From Lycocorax pyrrhopterus obiensis (taxonomy: Eukaryota; Chordata; Aves; Passeriformes; Paradisaeidae): 64,000 nucleotides of DNA. A program made the translations under genes and the position numbers. Of the stretch, positions 24,556-36,618 are shown piece after piece (position 1 is the first letter of the stretch; every line of letters begins with the position of its first letter). Location: assembly GCA_014706295.1 (NCBI GenBank), contig JACSVZ010000002.1, forward strand, positions 103,658,431 through 103,722,430, given 5' to 3'. A model generated the notes under the pieces. The model did not search any database and was not told the DNA's origin. It was given only the letters and a program-made list of their open reading frames with translations.

Positions 24556-27298
24556 ACAAATCCTAGGCCTATGAGAGTTCTTTGAGAAAAAAAACACCAA
24601 ACCAAAAAGACAAATGCACCGGAGCAAAAGATGTAAATATTTTCCTCTGTTTCATTGATGGGATCTATTTAGTCAAATGGTGCATAAATTAGCATAGGCA
24701 GCACACTTTCTAAGACAGATGCTCTTGCAAGAAATCAGAGCATCAGCTTAGAATATGAAATTTCATTCTTGGGGAAATCGTAAAGATTTTATAACTACTT
24801 GTCCTTCAAATAGTCAAAAACTTATATTCCAAATATATTTCTTCAGGTGGGATTTGAAAAAGGTGTTTTATTTTGGAAAGTGCTTTTAATTATCTCAAAT
24901 AGCAGCATACGCATGTTATTTTATTTAAATTTAAGTGTTATTATACAGAAAAATTAAATTATCACATTCTCACAAAATCAAGCAGATATAAACACAGAAT
25001 TCCTTGTTTTTCAAGCTAGAAATAAACAGTACTGCCATTAAATGTTTTGACATTTACAAAACTTTCTGATCAAGTAACATCAAAATCTGAAGATGGCAGA
25101 AGAAACAAGATATGTCTCTCCTGATTTAATGACTCAGTGAAAATTATCTAGGTGGTTCAAAGGGGATGTAAATTGCAGAAAACATTTGAACTTTAACAGC
25201 TATGACTGAGTATTAAATCTACCTTTGTTTTAGCAGAAAATCTACCTGTTGCTCTGAAAAGGTACTAGAAGGGTACTAGAAAGATGGGAAAAGACTGTGT
25301 AAAACCCCACTACCTGCATCTGGTGCAGATGTGTCTGTTAGGTTTTGATTCCCAGCCACAGATATTTGTGTATAGTTTTGTGTTAAACCACAGCTCCCCA
25401 AGCTGCAGATTTTGTAATTATATGATATTTATTCATGGACACTGTTGTATGGTGAGACCTGAAGTTTTTTAAGGAATACTTGCATAAACTTTGGCTACCA
25501 AAGCTGAAAACTAAGAAGTGGAAGTTCCTTACCTTCCATTTTCAAATTGCTCTTCACATCCCTGTCCCACATCAACAATATCCACGCAGCATGGGGACGT
25601 AATGTATGTATAAAGTCAACATGGGCTGCAGGTCTCCTGATGAAAAGAAATTCTCAGAGGCTTACTGCAGCTTGGTCAAGTCACTCTAAACTACACCCGA
25701 AATTATCCTTGTTATTTAGGACTGCACTTGAAGATATAAGTGCAAAAAGACAATGGAATTCACCAGCTAATAGCCCACAGCTGTGCTAAGTCACTTCTCC
25801 TTTACAGACAAGACTGGATCCTTCAGTCGGTAGCTGTCCCTGCTAGCTCCCTGCATCAAAGGGCTGCACTGTAAAGTGAACTTGGACTCCACTCAAAGCT
25901 TACTGCTCTTCCTCCTGTACAAATATTTATATATACCCATTCTAGGTGTAACCTAGGATGTTATATTATACCTCCCAGGCTGTTTGGCTAAATTTATGCT
26001 TCCTCTCTTGTGAAGAAACTCTTACAGGGGTGCAAGTGCACAGGTACTACAGGGAGGAATATTGTCCCACCCCTCCTATTTCTGCTTAGGAACAGAGAAC
26101 AAACTACCCATACTCTTATCAGATGAGCTCTAGGAAAATAGACACATGTTTTTTTCATAATTCTGATGTCTTTATTTGTGCAACACAGTTGTTCAAAGTT
26201 GATACCATCTGTGTGTAGTTGTTGCCCCAATGGTTCTCACAAGAACCAGCTTTTACCAATAATGTTCAAAGCTAGAAATAGAAGTCACATCATGGTGATG
26301 ACTAAGAAAGCATTAAACCTGTACTACAATCTTTACCCCAAATTATTTCAGAGCAAGTAGAGTACAATAAAATAGAATCAATCAACCAACCGACCAAACA
26401 CCAGCCCAAACCTAAGCAGACAAATGGTAAAAGATCTGCTGTAACAGGAAGTCTGGAAATGTCAAAGACTGCTGGAGAAAATCAAAGTAGCCTTTCACAG
26501 TAAATCTGAAAACGCAAGATGTCAGTGAAAAGATAGGTAGACAGAAAATCTGAGCTACTAACCTGGAGTGAACCTGAGGGAAAACCAGATAAACTACAGG
26601 AGATATTAAAGATTAAGGCTTAAGAAAGCTGTTACAGCTTGCCGAGTAAATTAAGTTACTCAATGAAAAATTAAGTTTGCAGAATACGAACCAGTCCTCT
26701 GAGGTAGACATATAAACCAGCAATGAAAACAAAAAGGCATTAGAAGTAAAAAGAGTGAGAAGCCGATGAGAAGCCAAGTCAGCGTCTCCCAGTTACAGAT
26801 GGAGCTAAATGCAGTGTGGCAAACCTCATGACGTAAGAAGATATCAAGTGTTGGGAAGAGAGGCATGCTGACTGTTGGACCAAATTTGCTGGAGTTTGCA
26901 AACCCTGGCACTACACATGAAGCATGAGCAGAGGATAACCAGAGCAGTAGATATTTTGTAGCCAAAACCTAAGGATTATAAATTTGAAAACTAATGGGAT
27001 ATGAACACTGATTCCACAAGCAAAGTGGAAATATAGCACTGGAGGAAAAACTTCATGCATGAAGTGTAAAAGGTTAGAACTCAGTATATTTAAGTAGTAA
27101 ACACAGAGAAGAAAACACTGTAGAGAGGGGAACACACCCAACCTTGAGTTATGAGTGAACTTTCAGAAGTCTGAGGTATTAAATAACTGGAAAATTTGGC
27201 AAAGTCATGCAGGACACAGGACTATGCTCATCTGAAGACCAAGTACCTGTGGAAAAAGAAAGATCTTTAGCCTATGGCTGGAGTTGAAATAGGAGACA
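24556..27298. other. Unique non-coding stretch, nothing recognised
   Basis: AT-rich sequence; no gene, RNA gene or interspersed repeat identified. A short impure CAAT/CCAA run lies at about 26376-26400. Minus-strand open frames at 26660-26965 and 26911-27141 are hydrophobic translations of AT-rich DNA. Confidence 0.55.
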
Positions 27299-27304
27299 GC
27301 TAAC
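27299..27304. repeat. Target-site duplication GCTAAC, left copy
   Basis: This is the left partner of the identical GCTAAC at 27882-27887, and the two bracket the LTR exactly. The four bases before it (GACA) also match the LTR end by coincidence, so the direct repeat extends to 10 bases. Confidence 0.85.
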
Positions 27305-27881
27305 TGTTGGGGTGCCTCAGACCACTTGGGGTCTGCCCACTGTCCATCACGGCATGCCTACCCAATGGGCAGACGACTCGGAGAGCGAGGACCAGTCCGT
27401 GGGCGAGACCCAGTTCTGAGCCTGTACCACTTCTCCAGAAAGTTCTGTTAAGTTTGGTTGTTAATAGGTTTATTCTGTAAATTCCCTCCTCTGTAACCTA
27501 GCCATTGGTTCTGTGTCCCCGGGATCCCCCTCCGGGCTTATCCTCTGTTGGTTGTTTGTTCTGTACCACCCCTGTTGAAAACCATGGTGCCCCTGGCTCT
27601 CATTGGCCAGTTCCTCCCCTTTGCTTTCGGGGTAATAAACCTTGGAAGATTTCACGGAGTGGTCCTCTCCCTTGCCTCTTTCGCCCCCGGAATTCCTGAG
27701 AGACTGAGACCTTCGGGTCCCCTCGCTTTTGGGTGCCCTGCTGATATAGGGCCAGTGCAGCCCGTTCCAAGCGGCCGCTGAGACTCGACACTTTTCAGTG
27801 CCTGTCTGTGGGAAGGTCACTGTCGCCTCCTAGGTGGGACGAGTATCCCCCAAGGCCGACCCATCTCCCAGGGCAGTGACA
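27305..27881 (+). mobile_element. Solo LTR of an endogenous retrovirus (ERVK-like, 6-bp target duplication)
   Basis: A 577-bp unit starts TGTTGGGG and ends GTGACA, the TG...CA ends of a retroviral LTR. It is flanked by a perfect 6-bp direct repeat, GCTAAC, at 27299-27304 and 27882-27887. The unit is far richer in G+C and CpG than its flanks. An AATAAA polyadenylation signal at 27634-27639 and the GC-rich part that follows (R/U5-like) set the orientation as plus. CCATTGG- and ATTGG-type boxes lie upstream in the presumed U3. With the duplication immediately next to both ends, this is a solo LTR left by recombination between two LTRs. Six-base duplications suggest the class II (ERVK-like) group; the exact family needs a library search. 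Many retained CpGs suggest a fairly young insertion. Confidence 0.85.
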
Positions 27882-27887
27882 GCTAAC
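27882..27887. repeat. Target-site duplication GCTAAC, right copy
   Basis: Right partner of the identical 6-mer at 27299-27304, directly after the terminal CA of the LTR. Confidence 0.85.
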
Positions 27888-28724
27888 CTCACTGGGAGCC
27901 ATAGAGCAAGCAAAAAAATGGCCAACTTTGCTATATTGGCAGTATATATGGGACTTCACCTATGTATAGAACTCACATCAGTACTAAATAAATCTGTGAA
28001 AAGGAAACATTTTTATTACCTACCAGGGGATAAATCCTTAGAAGGATGGCACAAAGCCCAGCTAGTAGGCTTTGCCAGACCTGCACTGGGCCAGTGTGAC
28101 TGCCTCTGCATTGTTGTCCTGGACACAGGAGCACAGAGGAGTTTGGTGTCACTCGGATGGCTCCAGACCCAGTCCTCTGGGCCACACAGCTTGGCAGCAA
28201 GGAAGAGCTTAGGAAGTTCCATTGTTTTCCAGTTAAGATAATTAGAACTCATCCAGTATTGTCTGGGTTTCTTCTTTTAAACAGTTTCCTAGCCAATTTC
28301 CATAAATAATGGGCAACTGTGTGGGAAAGTATTTTTTTATTTAGGAAAGGTTTTCTTAGGTATATCTTACCCTTTAGTCAAAGAATAAAGGAGAAGCACC
28401 AAAGTTATTTTATACTTGCATAGTAAACATAAACTTGGCACGTGTACTATACCATAGATTTGCTAACTGTGAGACCATCTGATTTATTTGGGTTGAAGTC
28501 AGACAGCCAGGTATCTTTGACATATTTTGTCACAAAAAATGCAAGATTGTCTAGACAAAGATGCTATTTTTGGCTCAAAACCAGTGTTTGCCTGCAGATC
28601 CTTGAGGTGCAGCAGAATAGTCTGGTACTGCATCAACATATACTTGTGCCTAAGCATGTGTCAGCAGTGTGCTGGTATACTGGGCTTTGCTGACAAAATT
28701 GCAGCCAACTGACAAAGGAAAATG
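27888..28724. other. Unique stretch between the first LTR and the CR1 copy
   Basis: No gene recognised. A frame through 27834-28241 begins inside the LTR and ends in flanking DNA. It contains a DTGAQRS string that resembles a retroviral protease active site, but nothing around it supports a retroviral gene and it lies outside the target duplication. Confidence 0.55.
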
Positions 28725-29112
28725 ATTACTCACCTTTATCTGGTACTCATTAGATCACATCTTGAATACTACTCCCAGTTTTGGTTCCCAGTACAAGCTG
28801 TTGGTAAACTGGAGTGAATTGAGTGAAGGCCAGATGGTCAGGGCTGGAATATTTGCCCTGTGAACAGAAGCTGCAAGAGAGAGGTTGTTCAACCTACAGA
28901 GAAGATGGCTTTGGGAACACCTTACAGCAGTCTGCCCATGTCTACAGGGAAGTTAGCAAGAGTGCAAATTCCTGTTATGTAGGGGCATGGTAGATGAATG
29001 AGAAACGACAGTCTCAGACTAAAAGAGGAGAAGTTCCAACTGGAACAAATTGTCCAAGGCTCTCTGTGAGGATATCCAAGCACTGGAACAGGCTGCCCAG
29101 GAATTTGTGGAG
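28725..29112 (+). mobile_element. CR1 LINE, 3' part, left segment (interrupted by an LTR)
   Basis: Decayed CR1 3' sequence on the plus strand. The diagnostic run CACATCTTGAATACTACTCC followed by CAGTTTTGG and CCCAGTAC (about 28757-28795) encodes the end of the CR1 reverse transcriptase, as HLEYCVQFW-type codons. It is followed by GAGAGGTTGTTCAACCTAC and AGAAGATGGCT blocks (28880-28910) and by CACTGGAACAGGCTGCCCAG (29082-29101). The copy stops at 29112, where an LTR is inserted, and resumes at 29712. Several internal deletions relative to the usual CR1 length are evident, so it is old. Confidence 0.85.
29107..29112. repeat. Target-site duplication GTGGAG, left copy
   Basis: GTGGAG belongs to the CR1 text (the expected word after the CTGCCCAGG block) and is duplicated at 29712-29717 on the other side of the inserted LTR. 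Confidence 0.85.
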
Positions 29113-29711
29113 TATTGGTTTTCCTCTGTGTTTGTTTTCATTGTTTTTGTGAGTCCGTTTTACTCAGAGTTCAAATTGGAAAGCAAGAGATGCAGTTTTT
29201 TCTTCGGTTTCAGATATTTATTATATCTTATCTATAACACAGCAGCACAGAATGTGCTTTCTAAGTTAACAAGGTGAAAATGGCCATGAGTTTCAACTTC
29301 CAAGGTTATTTAAAGCCTAATTTAACCAGGTAAGAATTGCCAAGTAATATGTTTGTACTTATAATCCAATAACTAGCTATTCATGGTCCGCATTGCGGGA
29401 CTTCTGACCCAATAATAGAACACCTAGGTTTGTGAAGAAGAAAGAAGAAAGAAGAAGTACAAATCCACACCCAAAATCCTCCATCTTGTTACACATATAT
29501 ATATACTACTATATATTCCATAAACCTAAATTTCTACATTTCTACATATTCTACCCAGTGACATAACTTTAATTACACAGCAACAATCTCAGTGCTATCA
29601 CACAGTCTGGGAAGTTTCTCCCAAGGTCTAAGGTCAAATGGAGTGTGCTTTTGAGGATCATTGCTTGTCAGAAGTGAAAGAACGTGATTCTCAGAATTCA
29701 GGGTTCCAACA
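29113..29711 (-). mobile_element. Solo LTR inserted in CR1 (ERVK-like, minus orientation, 6-bp target duplication)
   Basis: A 599-bp unit interrupts the CR1 copy and is bracketed by GTGGAG. Read on the minus strand it starts TGTTGGAACCC and ends CCAATA, so the ends form a near-perfect 6-bp inverted repeat (TGTTGG/CCAATA). On the minus strand an AATAAA signal lies at 29222-29217, about 105 bases before the 3' end, as expected for U3-R-U5 order. TATA-like sequence lies at about 29490-29515. The purine run GAAGAAGAAAGAAG (about 29434-29456) is internal. No gag, pol or env sequence is present. The 6-bp duplication again suggests a class II family, but this LTR is not the same sequence as the one at 27.3 kb. 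Confidence 0.85.
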
Positions 29712-29845
29712 GTGGAGGTTTTAAAGACCTGACTCAATAAATCCCTGAGCAACCTAGTCTAAATGCTGAATTAATTATTAACGCTGAGCAGGATGTTAGA
29801 GCAGATGCCTACCTGAGATCCCTTCCAACCTGAAAGATCCTATGG
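29712..29845 (+). mobile_element. CR1 LINE, 3' part, right segment
   Basis: Continuation of the CR1 copy that ends at 29112. It restarts with the duplicated GTGGAG, then GGTTTTAAAGACC (the usual GAGGTGTTCAAGGCC position), GAGCAACCTAGTCTA (the GGGCAACCTGGTCTA block), and near the end GATCCCTTCCAACCTG, finishing in GATCCTATGG, a single degenerate terminal octamer. Putting the two segments together restores the normal CR1 3' order, which shows the LTR is the younger element. Confidence 0.88.
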
Positions 29846-31690
29846 AAGGCCATCTTCCAAATTCTCTCATGATTACCATTGGGTTATGCAAGCCACTGAA
29901 TATTTCCCATTTTCTTAAGGAAGGTCTAAGTGCAGAACGAATCCATGAAAAGTATTACAAATTATAATGTGAGAAAATGCAAAAATTCTGACTGCAAAAT
30001 GCTAATTGTGAATGGAATTGGTAACAGGACGTCTTCATTGCTAGCAGGAACATTTGACTGTGACCTTTAAAAAATCTCTAGCTCTTTTCACAGTTAGACC
30101 ACATTTTGTTTAGGAGCCAGTGTTGATTAAGATTCAAACAGGAATGGTCCAAGTCTTAAAATTTTGGCCTTCAGTTCACGTAGTCCATATTTTCGTTTTA
30201 AAGGGCTGTATCGGATAAGCGCATTATGCATTTTTCTGTATTCTCAAATGTTTAATAATAAATGATGGAGGAAGCTGCAGGTCAGATTAATTAGTCTTTT
30301 TGACTCTGTGTGTGTGCATTAACATTACTGAATGGTCTGTCACTGCTTAATTAAGCCCACAACATAATTCTTTGCATTGATTAGGTACCATGCAGGTGCC
30401 CCAAGTTCAGCTATTCAAAGTTATGGCAGACATCTAAGTCAGACAGACTTAAATCAGAGGACCAAAGTTAAATGCCTAATTTCCTTATTTAATCCATGAA
30501 TAAAAGTGGGTACTTCCATGAAAGGCAATCAGAACATCATTACCCCATCTATATTAATTTGTATAGCCCATTATCTTCTTCCTAGCTGACATTTGTCATA
30601 ACCCATTTCAGAGGATAGCCAATGTTACTGCTCCTACATGCTAGCAAACGCCCCAATTAAAACAGGCCAGGATTTTTCCAATTAAATAGAATAGGCATGA
30701 GAGATTTTGCTGGAAAAGTGCCATACACTTGATGAAATTCATCAAGATGAATACTCTGTTTTATTTCCCCTGAAACATAGCAGGAAGCCTTTCTGCATAG
30801 AGCATTGGTTGGTACACAACAAACCTATTGAAGAGACAAAAGTCACGAGTGTAGGCAACGTGATTACGTGGACTCCCTTACAGAGGACAGACCTCTGCTA
30901 GAAGGTTATGTACCCATAGCTTCCATTTCACCCAAAAGCCAATCCATGTTGATAGATCATGTACATTTTCCACAAACACTGGAAGTGGGTTTCATCTCAA
31001 GTAGCTTTAGACACTTACAAGTTCTATGGGATATATCAGAGCTGCTCTGTTAGATTCCCTTTATTGTCAGCAGGGAGAAGCAGGTACCAAGAAAAATGAT
31101 TCATCTGACCTGCCTTAGAAATCTGCTGAAGGACGAGATGACTCATACTTCAGCAAATTGTATTACCTTCCATTGATAGGAAAAGAAGTTCAGACAACTA
31201 GCCTGACTGCAAGTAAATCCCACACAAGAAAATATCACCAATCCATAAATCTGGGACCAACAGAAGTCTTGTAATAAAAGGGACAAACAGCCTCATTCCT
31301 GCAGAAGAGTCGTATTTGCAGTGTACCTGCTTCAGACATTATTAAAACAAACCCAGATAAAGTATTACAGTGCTATGATCAAAACTACAAGCCATACATT
31401 TGAAAATCAAACTTTTTTATATATTGAAGGTCTTTTTACATTGATAAAGCCATGGAGAGTGAGAATGATACAGTTTCTTTTTCAGAATCCTTATATATCT
31501 GTACCATATTATATTAGCTTTGTGTATCCGAATGTTTATTTGGCCACCGACCAGTAAAGTTCCTTCTGAGTAGCATCACTATTAACATGCAAAAGTATAA
31601 CTTTCAGCAAGTAGAAAAAAAGAAGGAAAACTTCTTTTGAACCTCCCTTGCTTCTCTTTGGGAGGGTAAAGTTTCTCTAAATCTCAAATC
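29846..31690. other. Unique non-coding stretch with a CNE-like part
   Basis: No gene or repeat recognised. The segment at about 30235-30400 is dense in TAATTA/ATTAAT/TTAATTAAG-type homeodomain-like sites within complex sequence, as in many conserved vertebrate enhancers. This is a compositional impression only. Confidence 0.5.
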
Positions 31691-31794
31691 TATAGGGTAA
31701 CACTCTAAGCAACAAAGAGTTCATAGTCAGCCCACCACAAGCCTTTCTGATGGGCTGACTGTGAACTCTTTGTTGCTTAGAGTGGTACTCTATA
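31691..31794. repeat. Near-perfect inverted repeat, 46-bp arms, 12-bp loop
   Basis: The left arm 31691-31736 is the reverse complement of the right arm 31749-31794, leaving a loop of 12 bases (31737-31748). Of 46 positions, 42 are Watson-Crick pairs. Two more (31696 and 31724) would be G-U pairs in RNA from the plus strand, and two (31700 and 31735) are mismatches. The core CACTCTAAGCAACAAAGAG pairs without a break. An RNA crossing it in either direction would fold into a long hairpin. No coding frame or known repeat is recognised in it. It could be a locally inverted duplication, a foldback or MITE-like element, or a young hairpin-RNA locus; I cannot decide from one copy. Confidence 0.93.
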
Positions 31795-34700
31795 TATTTC
31801 CTAGAGCCTTCTTTGAGGAATTTTGTAATTTGGTGAAAATCTGCCTAAATCTACCTCCTTTTTTTTTTTTCCAAATGGAAAAACTCAGTTTTTTCTCTGA
31901 TGACTGTAGAAGAAAGTTAAAAAACTTGCCTGGGAGAAAGGGCTCAACCAGAATCAAAAGAAACACAGACAGAAGTTCCAGAGCTGCCCTGGTGGCCAGG
32001 CAGTCTCCCAACGTCAGAGCTCAGCATCACGCCTTGCCTAAGCCCTGTGTCCTCCCCCCAGAGTGCTCAGCTCTGCTGCAATGCCAGCTGCCCAGAGTGA
32101 CTCTCTGAGTCATCGTAGTTTCAGCACCACATAATCCTGAAAGAAGGGATGTGAAAGGAATAAGTTGAGGCTGCAGGGGGAAATACACACACTCCAAGGG
32201 AAAAGGGAAGTCAAAATGGTAGGGACACGGTAAGTGTTGTCACTGAACAAAAATATGACACATCCGGAAAGTTGATGAAGGAAAAAATTGCCCTGGATAC
32301 CTCCAGAGTAGAAATGCAGAGCCCTGGGTGTGACAGAGGGAGCACAACTTTCACGTGGAGAGGTCATCACCTGCCCCATCATGGACAAGAGCAACCAGAG
32401 GTAAAGCTTTCATTGAAAGGGAGGTGAAAGCTCCTAGCAGGTGATGATGATGATGATGGACATTCAGCAAACTGCAGGCTCCTTTAGAAAAACTGCAAGG
32501 AGTTTCTCAATAATTTTTTCTGGATCTTCTTAATAAAGAGAAGTGAAGCTTATTTTTGAACACTGTAATCACAGAAAAATGATGAGGTGTTCCCTTCTTT
32601 CTCAAGAATCAAGTAAAGGAGAAAAATATGCCCTGCTGCTTTCTCACAATTCAGCACATGGGCGCCAAAATAACAATGCAAGCATCTCCAAAGGTAATTA
32701 CCCTTTTTGACCTGAGTGGCTGATCACCATATTGAGGCTGTGGTCACACATCCTGATCTGACTGCAGCAGAGCCAACTGAAGACACTGCCAGCCCTGGCT
32801 TGTTCCCAGCTGTTTGCCTGCACTGTTTGCTGGAGGTTACTGACATGTGGGTCTGCTGGCATAACTATTCAGTCAAGCTCTCTCCGCTTCAAAAACAGAA
32901 AGTCAGATGAGCTGATATGTCATAAATATAAGGTCTTCTCTAGGCTGAAGTGTTGCAATCACTAAGTCCTGAGGTGATTGATCACTTAAGCAGTCACACC
33001 AGCACTGCCGGAGGTCTCGAACCTCAGCTACCTCTGGCCAAGGACTATTTCTTTATGGAGAATGGAGACCAGCCCTTTCCTCCTCATGCTGCTGAATTCT
33101 AACATCTCCATGCCTTTTCCCTGACAACTCTCCCCCTACAAACTCTGTCTTTAGGTCATACTAAAAATCTTTCTCTGATTTTTCTGCTGCCTTGGCCATC
33201 AGATTCTCTGGTGTTTCTGCTGTCTCCAGCCTGCCCCCTCCCTGGTAGCTTGTCCCACTATGCCCAGTCTCCTTCCAGCAGAGGCCTACTCCCACCTTAT
33301 TCAGATCCCTCCAGCTGCTGTGCATTTTGACTCATAGTTCCCAGTGCTTCGGTTGTCGGCTCAGTAAAGAAGCTTAAATCCTTTTTGGCAGGGTAGTAAA
33401 GTGCATGGGTTCTTCAGGAAAACAGTAAATCAGCTGGTCCTTGCTCTGCATTGAAACTCGGCACAGAGAATTGCAATAAGATAGAAATTTCAGTAACACT
33501 CCAGTCCAGGAGGTATGGTGGGTTGTTTTTTGGAAAGGGACACAGAAATGTGGATAGGGCATTCCTGTCTTTAAAGAGTCTTACCCATTCATCTCCATGG
33601 ACTCACTCCCCAGTCGTTAATAGGTGATCTGAAGGAAAGCAGACTATTTTTACTCTCTGGTCTGAGCTGTCCTTTCCTTGTGTCTGAAGTAAAGCCTTGT
33701 GGCTGACAGGCCAAGCCTTGCTGGCACCCTTCAGCCTGAGCCTGCTGTTGCAGGACCAGCCTTAGCAGGGTACCCTCAGCTCCCAGCACTTCAGTGTGTA
33801 CCTTTAGTGTAAGTCTCTGGCTCATGATTTCACTTTCAAATGAGATACACAGTAAAATTTGAAGTAGCAGAGAGATTTATATCCAGAGGTGCATGCTGTT
33901 AAATACTGCAGCTGATTTCTCCCCAGAATATTCCTACACTGCTCTGTTGCTAGATATATCTTGGTTGGTATGGTTTAACTAAGAAAACACATCATGAATG
34001 TACACATTTATAAATGCAGCAGAAATAATCAATAATTCTCTTTTCTTCCCATTTTCCAACATGTATCTCCTGACCTCAGTCCCTGTCTGGTGTAAGAAGC
34101 TCCACAGTTGTCTTGCATTTGTGTGGAAAGGTTTTTGATAGTGGGGGGCTACAAGAGTAGCTTCTGTGAGAAGTTGCTGGAAGCTTCTCCATTTCTGGGG
34201 AAGAATTTGACTGGTAATAAACTAAAATAGTTTCTCCAAGCTGAGTCTGTTTCACCCATGATGGTAACTGCTGAGTAATCTCTCCATGTCTTTATCTTCG
34301 CCCACGGTCCTGTTGCTGTATTTTTGCTCCCCTGTCTAACTGAGGAGGGGAGTGATAAAGCTGCCTTGGTGGGCACCTGGTGTCCAGCCAGGGTCAAGCC
34401 ACCACAACAATGTCTCATGCAGGGTCACAGGCAGGAAGCACTGTCCCTGTCGTGACTGAATCTTCTGCCATAAGAATTCTCGCCCCGTTTCTCAAGTTCA
34501 TATAGACACTGAGCTGGTACCTGAACTTTCACATTTTCCCAGAACTGAATGAAATTTCTCAGACTTCTGCAGCGCAGTTATCGTTGCTCTTTGTCATTGT
34601 GTAATCCCTCTTTCCTGAATGCAGCCCTATAAACCTGTTCACCTCTAGTTCTCATTTGTTTTTATAAAGCCTATTTTCTTGAAAGCTTCTTTGTATTGAC

Positions 34701-36618
34701 AGCACATAACGTGTTCTCCCTGAGATCTCTTTCTTCTGACCTGAATACTTAATGCTCATTTTTTAATATTGCAAGCTGTACCAACAGAACATCCTTCCTT
34801 GCTTTCCTCAGGAAATTTTACAACTATTTGGCTTTGATCTTTCTATGATTTTTATAAAATCGGGTCCAGAAAATCTTCAAATAATATGCAGTTGTTCGGT
34901 GGTTTGAGACAGAGCTAAATTAGAACTGTATTTTTAAATACAAAAATTGTGTGAGTTTCAATGAACTTTACTTCTTTATTTGTTTACCTTTTTTATTACA
35001 ATAATCAAATCATGAAAAATTTTACTGAGCAGAGGTAAATAGCTAAACTTTTTACCAGTCAGGTGTAAAAATATAAAATCAATATAATCACTTTCTTCTT
35101 GTTCTTCTGTCTTGAAAACACAGAGGAATTAAACACATGGAAAATATAACAAACAACATCGAACGTATGGCTGAGAGGGAGCCAGCACAAGTTGTTCTTT
35201 TCGTGCCTTAAAATCCTTTATTTGTTCAACTTTTACTATCCCAAGTCTGCTATAAGAAGAACTTGTTCCTCCAGGAACTGCCCTAAATCATGGGAAATGT
35301 ATGGCCATGTTGGTAAGGCTGAAAGAGTTTCTTCTAAAGACACACTATTCCTATTGGAAAAAAAATAGTGGTGCTCTTCAATCTGAGAGAGCTGGAGGAA
35401 AAGGGCAGCTGGCTCTAGACTAAACTAATTGATTGGTGTGAGTGGGTACTTACCTGAGTAATGTCTCCCATACTGGGCTCAGCTCTAGCAATTCAATTCT
35501 GATGGAAATCTGCAAAAATACAGCCATGCCTGATGAAGTCTGGCATCAGCATGCTCAGTCCTTCAGCATGCACATTGTCCTCAGGTAGATACCGATGGGA
35601 CAGAGGGGTCTCTGTAGCCCACACCCCAATGTGTTGCTGGTGTTAGTGTTTCTAGTGTATCTTGGTCTAAAGAAGAAGCCTTGTTAAGAGTCAGCATTAG
35701 ATTGTACAGAGCGCTTGACCACTGGCCAAGCCTACTATTTGTTTCTTTCCTGCTAAGTGAAATCGTCCTCCCACCTTCCACCCACCCTCAGCTTGGAATG
35801 GTATCGTCATTACAAGCTTCACATTAATTAATTCACTTTTGTAACACACCTAGTCTTCCTTCCAGTACTCACGTCTAGTGAAATATTTCTGACATGGATC
35901 TTCTCTGGCCATAACCTGACAGCAAGAAATCCAGATAAGCACATAATAACTTGGCATGCTTTAGATCAGCTTTCAACCTCTAAATTCATCTATATATCCC
36001 TACCTACTGCGTGAATCTCTTCTGGGGACATTAATCTTGTGAACACAGCCATGGTGCATAAATGTTAAGAACATCTGCACTGACATAGCCTTGTGTTTGC
36101 TCAGTTCGCCCTTTAAAGTGTTCACAGTGCCTGGTCTGCTGCTGATGCAGATGCCAGTCTACCAAGGCAGGATGGCCCCACATGCTTGAAAAATCCCAGG
36201 CTGCTCTCTTCCAGGAACAAGTATGTCGGATGCACATGTATCTTTTCCTAATTCTACCTGCCTGCTGGCTTGAAACTGCCTTTGATAAGCCTCAGGCAGA
36301 ATGCAAGCGAGAGACACAGAGCTTCTGAGTCCTGCTAAACCTTCCGCAACCTGCAAGGTGTCTCCTCAAATCAGTATTGGATGTGTGCTGCATAGGGCAA
36401 AAAATCATCACCATACACTGAGCAGCTGAACCTCCGCTCTCTGTAGAGTATACATCACTCATGAGAAACATACCATTTAATACAAGCTCTACATGTGATT
36501 TATATGATCTCTGGCAGGTACCCTTCCCACCAGGGTTCAAGTTGCTGTTATAGATCTTGACATGGAAATGCAATGTGATATAATGTTAGTAACAAGATCT
36601 TGACAAGATAAAAAAAAT
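31795..36618. other. Long unique non-coding stretch
   Basis: No gene or interspersed repeat recognised. It contains a T run at about 31857-31870 and a short TGA trinucleotide array at 32441-32460. The parts at 31950-32100, 33000-33350 and 33560-34440 are somewhat richer in G+C, with open frames below 100 codons except for a 115-codon frame at 31761-32108 that I do not recognise. Confidence 0.55.
32441..32460. repeat. (TGA)n trinucleotide microsatellite
   Basis: Six TGA units in a row, within GTGATGATGATGATGATGGA. Short and pure. Confidence 0.9.

Noticed and set aside
27834..28241. 135-codon frame with a DTGAQRS string resembling a retroviral protease active site, next to an LTR
   Set aside because: The frame starts inside the LTR, the string lies outside the target duplication that closes the solo LTR, and no flanking residues fit a protease. 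Probably coincidence.
33001..33030. GGTCTCGAACCTC, faintly like a tRNA T-arm
   Set aside because: No acceptor stem, D-arm or anticodon arm can be placed around it; no tRNA gene was found in the window.
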